From: CAMCYM01 sp964405405
GTDB taxonomy: Bacteria > Bacteroidota > Bacteroidia > Flavobacteriales_D > Sanyastnellaceae
Length of the DNA stretch: 64,000 nucleotides
Direction of reading: 5' to 3'
Assembly (NCBI GenBank): GCA_964405405.1
Contig: CAYONT010000002.1
Coordinates: 81,152-145,151, forward strand
Shown here: piece after piece, positions 59,370-64,000 of the stretch
Layout: every line of letters begins with the position of its first letter
Numbering within the stretch: position 1 is the stretch's first letter
Notes under the pieces: generated by a model
What the model was told of the DNA's origin: nothing
What the model saw: the letters and a program-made list of their open reading frames with translations, nothing else
The model's database searches: none
Program-made: the position numbers and the translations under genes

Positions 59370-61685
59370 ATGCCCATGCAGGTTCCCCGTTGGCCATCCC
59401 TCCTCGATCGTCCCGATGCTCCAAAGGCTTGGGCTCGGTGGACGTTGGTGGCGGTGGGTTGTGCCAGCATCTTCTTTGCCTTTCGACTCCAACAGCTCCG
59501 CTTCGATTATGACTTCGAGCAGTTCTTCCCGGAAGGCGACGACGAGACCGCCTTTTATCGCCAATTCCGGGATGCCTTCGGATCGGACAATGATTTTCTG
59601 CTGCTGGGCATCGACGTGCCGGATGGCATTTACCGACCAGAAAGTCTTGCCGTCATCGACCGCTGGGTGGCTGAATGGGAAGCCCTTCCTCATGTCACCG
59701 AAGTGGTCTCCCCGACCCGGATTCGCGAACCCATCGGAGCAGGTGGGTCTGTTTTCATGCGCCCCCTGCTTCGCTGGGAGGACGGATCCCGCGCCGATCT
59801 CTTGCGTGACAGTGCCCGGGTTTCACACCGCAGTGAATACGTCGGCACCCTGCTCTCCCAAGACGGGCGCGCACTTTGCATCATTTTGCAACACGACCAA
59901 GCGCTGTCGAAATCGGGTTGTGACTCGCTCGCAGCTGCAGCCCATGCCTGGGTAGAGGCCCAAGCGCAGCCCCATCGGTTTCACCTCGCGGGCAGGTCGG
60001 TGGCGCAAGCCTATTACATCCAGCTCATGCAACGTGAAGTGGTGACCTTTGTGGGCATCGCCATCTTCCTCATTGTGTTGTTTTTGTGGTTGTCCTTCCG
60101 CTCTTGGTGGGGGGTGGTTGTTCCGTTGGTGGTGGTTTTGTTGTCCGGGCTTTGGACCCTGGGCATCATGCAATTGACGGGCAAGTCCATCGATGTCATG
60201 ACCATTGTGCTCCCAACGACCATTTTCGTGGTGGGCATGAGCGATGTGGTGCACATTCTCTCCCGGTATTTCGATGAGTTGCGATCTGGCAAGGAGACGT
60301 GGAACGCATTGCGCACGGCCTGCAAGGAGGTTGGTTTGGCTACTTTCCTCACTTCCCTGACCACCTCCATCGGTTTTCTCACTCTGCTTACTTCGAGCAT
60401 CGGGCCGATCCAGGACTTTGGAATTTATGCCACCGTGGGTGTCCTGGTCTCCTATGCGCTGGCATTTACGCTGTTGCCTTCGGTTATATTCCGCGCCCAC
60501 CCCCCGCCGCCATCTGCCTACCAAACCGCTACGCATTGGGGCCCCGCCTTGGAGCGATTGTATCGATACATCGTTGGAAACCGAAAGGGCATCGCTTGGA
60601 TTTCATCCTGTTTGGTGCTGGCTGCCATCGCTGGAATTACCCGGTTGGAGGTGAACAACCGGTTGCTGGAAGACCTGAGCAAGGACGATCCTTTGCGCAA
60701 AGCATTTGGCTTTTTCGAAACCCACTTCGCAGGGGTGAGGCCTTTCGAACTCGCCGTGGAAGTGAAGGCGGGACATGATGCTTGGGACCGCGATGTCCAA
60801 CAAGCAGTGGCCGATGTTTCCGCTTACATGGAGGATGTCTTGGGTGTGGGCAGTGTGGTCTCTTCAGCAGGTTTGATGATGACGGCAAACCGCCTCATGC
60901 ATGGCGACTCACCGCTGCATGATCGCTTGCCCGAAGATCCCAGCGAATACAACCTGCTCGTGCGTCGGCTCACCAAAGGCCGAAGCGCTTCGCTGATGAA
61001 GCCTTGGGCCTCCGACAGTGCCGGAATGCTCAGGATTTCTGGCAAAACCGAGGATCTGGGTGCGGTGGTGATGCGAGACAAGGTTGAAGGTTTGCAACGG
61101 TGGTTTACCGCCTCTCATCCGGACGCGCCCGTCAGGCTGAGGGCGACTGGAACAGCCCATTTGGTGGACGTCAACAACAGCTACTTAGCCGGGGACATGG
61201 TGGGAGGCCTCCTCCTGAGTTTTGCCGCCATCTCCCTCATCATGGGGTTGCTCTTTCGAAGCCTGCGCATGGTCCTCATTTCCTTGATAACCAACATCAT
61301 TCCTCTCATCCTCTTGGGCGGTTTGATGGGATTTGTGGGGATTGAACTCAAGGTATCTACTGCCATCGTTTTCACCATCGCCTTCGGCATTGCTGTGGAT
61401 GACACCATCCATATGTTGGCAAATTTCAGAAGAGAACAATCTGTAGGTTGGGCGGTCGAGCCAGCCATCCGGCGCACGTTTGTATCCACTGGGAAAGCGG
61501 TCATCTTGACCTCTGTGATTTTGGCGGGCGGCTTCGTCACTTTGGCTGGGAGCCAGTTCATGGGCACGTTTTACATCGGAGCATTGATTGGTTTGACATT
61601 GGTATTGGCGGTCGTTGCAGATTTGTTCTTGCTCCCACTTTTGCTTCTGCGCTGGCCTCCCGGAAAACTGAGGCAGTCTTCCTGA
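59370..61685 (+). CDS. RND/MMPL family exporter
   Basis: A 771-residue inner-membrane protein built of two similar halves, each with a large periplasmic domain and a block of six helices. The first helix block contains VTFVGIAIFLIVLFLWLSFRSWWGVVVPLVVVLLSGLWTLGIMQLTGKSIDVMTIVLPTTIFVVGMSDVVHILSRYFDE (the sterol-sensing-like, GxSDxxH region), the second GGLLLSFAAISLIMGLLFRSLRMVLISLITNIIPLILLGGLMGFVGIELKVSTAIVFTIAFGIAVDDTIHMLANFR (matching AVDDTIH). These features define MMPL/HpnN-like exporters of lipids or hopanoids; the cargo here is not known. The frame extends to 59325; ATG 59370 is chosen. Confidence 0.92.
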   Translation: MPMQVPRWPSLLDRPDAPKAWARWTLVAVGCASIFFAFRLQQLRFDYDFEQFFPEGDDETAFYRQFRDAFGSDNDFLLLGIDVPDGIYRPESLAVIDRWVAEWEALPHVTEVVSPTRIREPIGAGGSVFMRPLLRWEDGSRADLLRDSARVSHRSEYVGTLLSQDGRALCIILQHDQALSKSGCDSLAAAAHAWVEAQAQPHRFHLAGRSVAQAYYIQLMQREVVTFVGIAIFLIVLFLWLSFRSWWGVVVPLVVVLLSGLWTLGIMQLTGKSIDVMTIVLPTTIFVVGMSDVVHILSRYFDELRSGKETWNALRTACKEVGLATFLTSLTTSIGFLTLLTSSIGPIQDFGIYATVGVLVSYALAFTLLPSVIFRAHPPPPSAYQTATHWGPALERLYRYIVGNRKGIAWISSCLVLAAIAGITRLEVNNRLLEDLSKDDPLRKAFGFFETHFAGVRPFELAVEVKAGHDAWDRDVQQAVADVSAYMEDVLGVGSVVSSAGLMMTANRLMHGDSPLHDRLPEDPSEYNLLVRRLTKGRSASLMKPWASDSAGMLRISGKTEDLGAVVMRDKVEGLQRWFTASHPDAPVRLRATGTAHLVDVNNSYLAGDMVGGLLLSFAAISLIMGLLFRSLRMVLISLITNIIPLILLGGLMGFVGIELKVSTAIVFTIAFGIAVDDTIHMLANFRREQSVGWAVEPAIRRTFVSTGKAVILTSVILAGGFVTLAGSQFMGTFYIGALIGLTLVLAVVADLFLLPLLLLRWPPGKLRQSS

Positions 61686-61717
61686 GGAAGCTCCGCGAAT
61701 TTTGCGAACTTGCCTCC

Positions 61718-62731
61718 ATGGACAAGGGCAGAAGGACGTTTTTGAAACAGGGAAGTGCACTGCTGGCTACATTGGGGATAGGCTCTTGGGTCCAGACACG
61801 CTGGGATCATGTATGGGGCGCTGTTCCCGTTCAACTTCCTGCCCCAATGGGTTTTTCAGGCGGTCAAACTGGAAAGCCTGTGATGGTTTCGACTTGGTCG
61901 CATGGGGTAGAGGCAAACCAAGCGGGTTGGGGCGCCTGGGAACGAGGTGGAAGTGCCATGGACATGATCGAAGCGGGTGCCCGGGTGGTTGAATCCGACC
62001 CCACGGGGCAGAGTGTGGGATTGGGGGGCTTGCCCGACCGCGATGGGCACGTTACCCTGGACGCCTGCGTCATGGACCACACCGGGAACGCGGGTTCCGT
62101 TTGCTTTGTTCAGAACATCGAGCATCCCCTGAGCTTGGCGCGGCGGGTGATGGAAGACACACCCCACGTGATGTTGGCAGGCGCAGGGGCCGAGCAATTT
62201 GCCCGGGCCTGTGGGTTCCCTGAACGAGATCTGTTGACACCGGCTTCTCGGGAAGCTTGGGTGCGCTGGCGGGCGGAGTCCCGATATGCCCCAGTCATCA
62301 ACATCGAAAACCACGATACGATTGGACTGCTGGCATTGGATGACCAGGGACGGTTGGCGGGGGGGTGCACGACGAGTGGTTTGGCCTACAAAATGCACGG
62401 TCGTGTAGGAGACAGTCCCATCATCGGTGCGGGTTTGTTTGTGGATGGTGAAGTGGGCGCGGCCACCGCAACAGGGTTGGGTGAAGCGGTCATGCGGACG
62501 GTGGGATCGTTCCTGGTGGTAGAATGGATGCGACAGGGAGCGAGTCCGCAAGCCGCCTGTGAAGAGGCCGTGCACCGCATTCAAAGCAGGATGCAAACGT
62601 CTGATTTACAAGTTGGTTACCTTGCGCTCAATCGCGATGGAGTGACTGGGGCCCATGCCATTCATCCTGGCTTCAACTATGCACAAACCCGTGAAGGGCG
62701 TACCGAATTGACCGATGCCACACACGGTTGA
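61718..62731 (+). CDS. N4-(beta-N-acetylglucosaminyl)-L-asparaginase / type-2 asparaginase family
   Basis: A 337-residue N-terminal-nucleophile hydrolase. Residues 1-33 look like a Tat or Sec signal (KGRRTFLKQGSALLATLGIGSW, with RRTFLK). The mature enzyme shows MVSTWSHGVEANQAGWGAWERGGSAMDMIEAGARVVESDP, VGLGGLPDRDGHVTLDACVMD, and the autocleavage site ENHDTIGLLALD in which the Thr after HD becomes the nucleophile, then GCTTSGLAYKMHGRVGDSPIIGAGLF. Such enzymes cleave asparagine-linked GlcNAc or isoaspartyl bonds. The export signal suggests periplasmic glycopeptide breakdown. The open frame upstream to 61448 overlaps the exporter; ATG 61718 is used. Overlaps the UbiA gene by 17 bases. Confidence 0.9.
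   Translation: MDKGRRTFLKQGSALLATLGIGSWVQTRWDHVWGAVPVQLPAPMGFSGGQTGKPVMVSTWSHGVEANQAGWGAWERGGSAMDMIEAGARVVESDPTGQSVGLGGLPDRDGHVTLDACVMDHTGNAGSVCFVQNIEHPLSLARRVMEDTPHVMLAGAGAEQFARACGFPERDLLTPASREAWVRWRAESRYAPVINIENHDTIGLLALDDQGRLAGGCTTSGLAYKMHGRVGDSPIIGAGLFVDGEVGAATATGLGEAVMRTVGSFLVVEWMRQGASPQAACEEAVHRIQSRMQTSDLQVGYLALNRDGVTGAHAIHPGFNYAQTREGRTELTDATHG
62379..62392 (+). repeat. Copy of the 14-base extended motif GTTTGGCCTACAAA
   Basis: Third identical copy, read as L-A-Y-K within the asparaginase-family gene. Confidence 0.7.
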
Positions 62732-63581
62732 AGCACCGGTCACCCGGTCTCCTTGGGAGGCTTGGTTTCGCATCATGCGTCCCGGAAACCTGGCCATGAT
62801 CATCGGGGCCATGCTCCTGTTTTACCGGCGTGCGAACGTCGATGGTTTCACCACACTTGGGCTGTGCGCCATCGGAGTGATGGTGGCCCTGGCAGCAGGT
62901 GGGAACATGATCAACGACTATTTTGACATCCGAGAAGACGCTGTAAACAAACCCCGGTTGGCATTGGTGGGGCGCGTCATCAAGCGCCGGGTGGTTTTGG
63001 TGAGCCATTGGATTTGGATGCTGGTGGCATTGTTCGCCGCGGTTGTGATTTCTTCTGGAGTGGGTGCGTCTTGGCCCTTGATTTGGACACTCGTTTTGGG
63101 GATTTGCCTGACCATTTACTCGCCTTGGGCCAAGAGACGTTTCCTGATTGGAAACCTCCTTGTTGCCGGCTCGGTTGCGCAGTTGCCTCTGTGGGCGCTG
63201 CTGGTATCCCAGGGAGGCGCGGACTGGGCCCAGCCTTTGGCCCCTTGGTTCGCAGTCACTGCGGCTGGATTTGCATTGACCTTGCTGCGGGAGGTGGTGA
63301 AAGACGTGCAAGATGCCCCCGGGGACGCCCAAATGGGTTTCGACACCCTGCCCATTCGATGGGGCAACCAACGAACTTGGACCTCTCTTCGCTGGGGATA
63401 TACAGCCGTGGGTGCTGGCCTCACTGCTCTCAGCATTGCGCAGGGCCACTGGGCCGCAGCGATCTACCTTCTCCCCTTGGCCTTCGCCTACCGCGCGGTC
63501 TGGCGTTCTGACGCTAGGGCACTGTCCGCTTGGACAAAGGTGGTGCTGGGTTGCGGATTGTTGGCCTTCGGTTGGAGTTGA
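62715..63581 (+). CDS. UbiA-family prenyltransferase (geranylgeranylglycerol-phosphate type)
   Basis: A 288-residue inner-membrane enzyme with about eight helices. IMRPGNLAMIIGAMLLFY is the first conserved part, NMINDYFDIREDAVNKPRL the first aspartate-rich motif (NDxxD), and LTLLREVVKDVQDAPGDAQMGFDTLPIRWG the second (REVVKDVxD). In Bacteroidota this subgroup is often annotated as geranylgeranylglycerol-phosphate geranylgeranyltransferase; the acceptor is uncertain and menaquinone MenA is an alternative that fits less well. The start overlaps the asparaginase gene by 17 bases; the next gene begins 150 bases downstream. Confidence 0.88.
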   Translation: MPHTVEAPVTRSPWEAWFRIMRPGNLAMIIGAMLLFYRRANVDGFTTLGLCAIGVMVALAAGGNMINDYFDIREDAVNKPRLALVGRVIKRRVVLVSHWIWMLVALFAAVVISSGVGASWPLIWTLVLGICLTIYSPWAKRRFLIGNLLVAGSVAQLPLWALLVSQGGADWAQPLAPWFAVTAAGFALTLLREVVKDVQDAPGDAQMGFDTLPIRWGNQRTWTSLRWGYTAVGAGLTALSIAQGHWAAAIYLLPLAFAYRAVWRSDARALSAWTKVVLGCGLLAFGWS

Positions 63582-63731
63582 ATACGCCTTAACAATCTGG
63601 CAATGTAGCGGTCACAGTCGCTTCAAATTCACCGGATTCCAAGCCATCGATGTTCACATGGACTTCATGGAACGATAACACCCCTCGGACGATCCTGGGA
63701 AGAACTTTGGGGAAACTCAAACCAAATTCCC

Positions 63732-64000
63732 ATGAGAACTTTGATGCTTGCCCTGGTGGTGGTTGCCACAGGGTTTGTCCAGCAGGTTTTGGGACAGTGC
63801 AACTGTCCTCCGCTGGCCTCCAGACCCGTCGTGGTCGTTACCGACAACAATGGTGCCGGTACAGGCACCACGACTTGGTCCTGCAACAACACCTATGTAT
63901 TGCAGGGCTACGTGTTCGTGAACAGCGGCCAGGCCCTGACCATTGAACCCGGAACGGTGGTGAAAGGTGCACCCGGACAGGGTTCCGACGCATCTGCATT
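63732..64000 (+). CDS. Secreted surface protein, N-terminal part (runs off the right edge)
   Basis: 89 codons are visible. The product starts with a signal peptide (RTLMLALVVVATGFVQQVLGQ, cleavage likely after GQ), followed by CNCPPLASRPVVVVTDNNGAGTGTTTWSCNNTYVLQGYVFVNSGQALTIEPGTVVKGAPGQGSDASA. The Y-x-L-x-G-Y-V-F-V-N-x-G-Q-x-L-T-I-E-P-G-T-V-V-K-G stretch is the common opening of large Bacteroidota surface proteins with right-handed beta-helix-like repeats and a type IX secretion tail; that tail would lie beyond the window. The 150-base gap upstream shows no exact TAnnTTTG near the ATG; GAACTTTG is at 63705-63712. Confidence 0.75.
   Translation, partial: MRTLMLALVVVATGFVQQVLGQCNCPPLASRPVVVVTDNNGAGTGTTTWSCNNTYVLQGYVFVNSGQALTIEPGTVVKGAPGQGSDASA

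Noticed and set aside
1..64000. tRNA/rRNA genes, CRISPR arrays, insertion sequences, prophage or integrons
   Set aside because: No cloverleaf-like sequence, repeat-spacer array, transposase, integrase or phage gene was found; nearly all DNA is accounted for by conserved genes.

Overview
The window is chromosomal DNA from a member of the Bacteroidota, most likely Flavobacteriales. The evidence is a GldF-GldG gliding/ABC protein, the bamD-rpoZ-coaBC-DUF4835-recN gene order, a Bacteroidota-type RNA polymerase omega subunit, a TonB-dependent receptor with a carboxypeptidase-like N-terminal domain, a secreted repeat-type surface protein, and many TAnnTTTG (-7) promoter elements, the signature of the Bacteroidota housekeeping sigma factor. 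The DNA is fairly GC-rich for the group. Coding density is very high: 55 genes, no stretch over 300 bases without a gene, and no tRNA, rRNA, insertion sequence, prophage or CRISPR array seen.

Layout. 0-4.1 kb (minus): a DUF4340 protein, the GldFG fusion, a small monooxygenase-fold protein and a SAM-hydrolase-family protein. 4.1-7.5 kb (plus): phoH, purC and a CCA-adding enzyme. 7.5-15.6 kb: glnS, tspO, then a minus-strand block with two glycosyltransferases, a DnaQ-like exonuclease, a 2-oxoacid dehydrogenase E2 and recR. 15.7-24.8 kb (plus): sodium/solute symporter, aminotransferase, heptose kinase homologue, TrkH, menG, aroA and mpl. 24.8-26.3 kb (minus): a metal-homeostasis pair (DtxR-type regulator and ZIP transporter) with an operator-like palindrome. 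26.4-29.8 kb: sixA, an AI-2E-family membrane protein and pyrG. 29.8-34.5 kb: O-antigen-ligase-like protein, GT2, GNAT and the ABC-F protein Uup. 34.5-38.3 kb: phenylacetyl-CoA epoxidase genes, with paaE divergent from paaABCD. 38.3-42.1 kb: ABC exporter, truA and an alpha-oxoamine synthase. 42.3-47.3 kb: bamD-rpoZ-coaBC-DUF4835-recN. 47.3-57.2 kb: TonB receptor, TPR-like protein, a polysaccharide operon (Gfo/Idh oxidoreductase, flippase, glycosyltransferase), a patatin-Omp85 protein and a metal-receptor-fold protein. 57.2-64 kb: dnaK, an RND/MMPL exporter, an asparaginase-family enzyme, a UbiA prenyltransferase and the start of a secreted protein.

Most genes are housekeeping (nucleotide, aromatic, menaquinone and peptidoglycan-recycling metabolism, tRNA processing, DNA repair). 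Envelope genes (polysaccharide synthesis, outer-membrane assembly, exporters) are scattered among them in short, tightly overlapping operons.

Two genome-scale signals stand out. (1) The octamer TTTGGCCT / AGGCCAAA occurs 25 times by hand count, about 2 being expected. It is always preceded by a purine (RTTTGGCCT), lies in all reading frames and both orientations, changes predominant orientation across the window, and occurs once as an intergenic inverted pair. This resembles a DNA uptake or chromosome-orientation signal. (2) Exact TAnnTTTG elements lie only 4-8 bases before the start codon of seven genes, implying widespread leaderless transcription.
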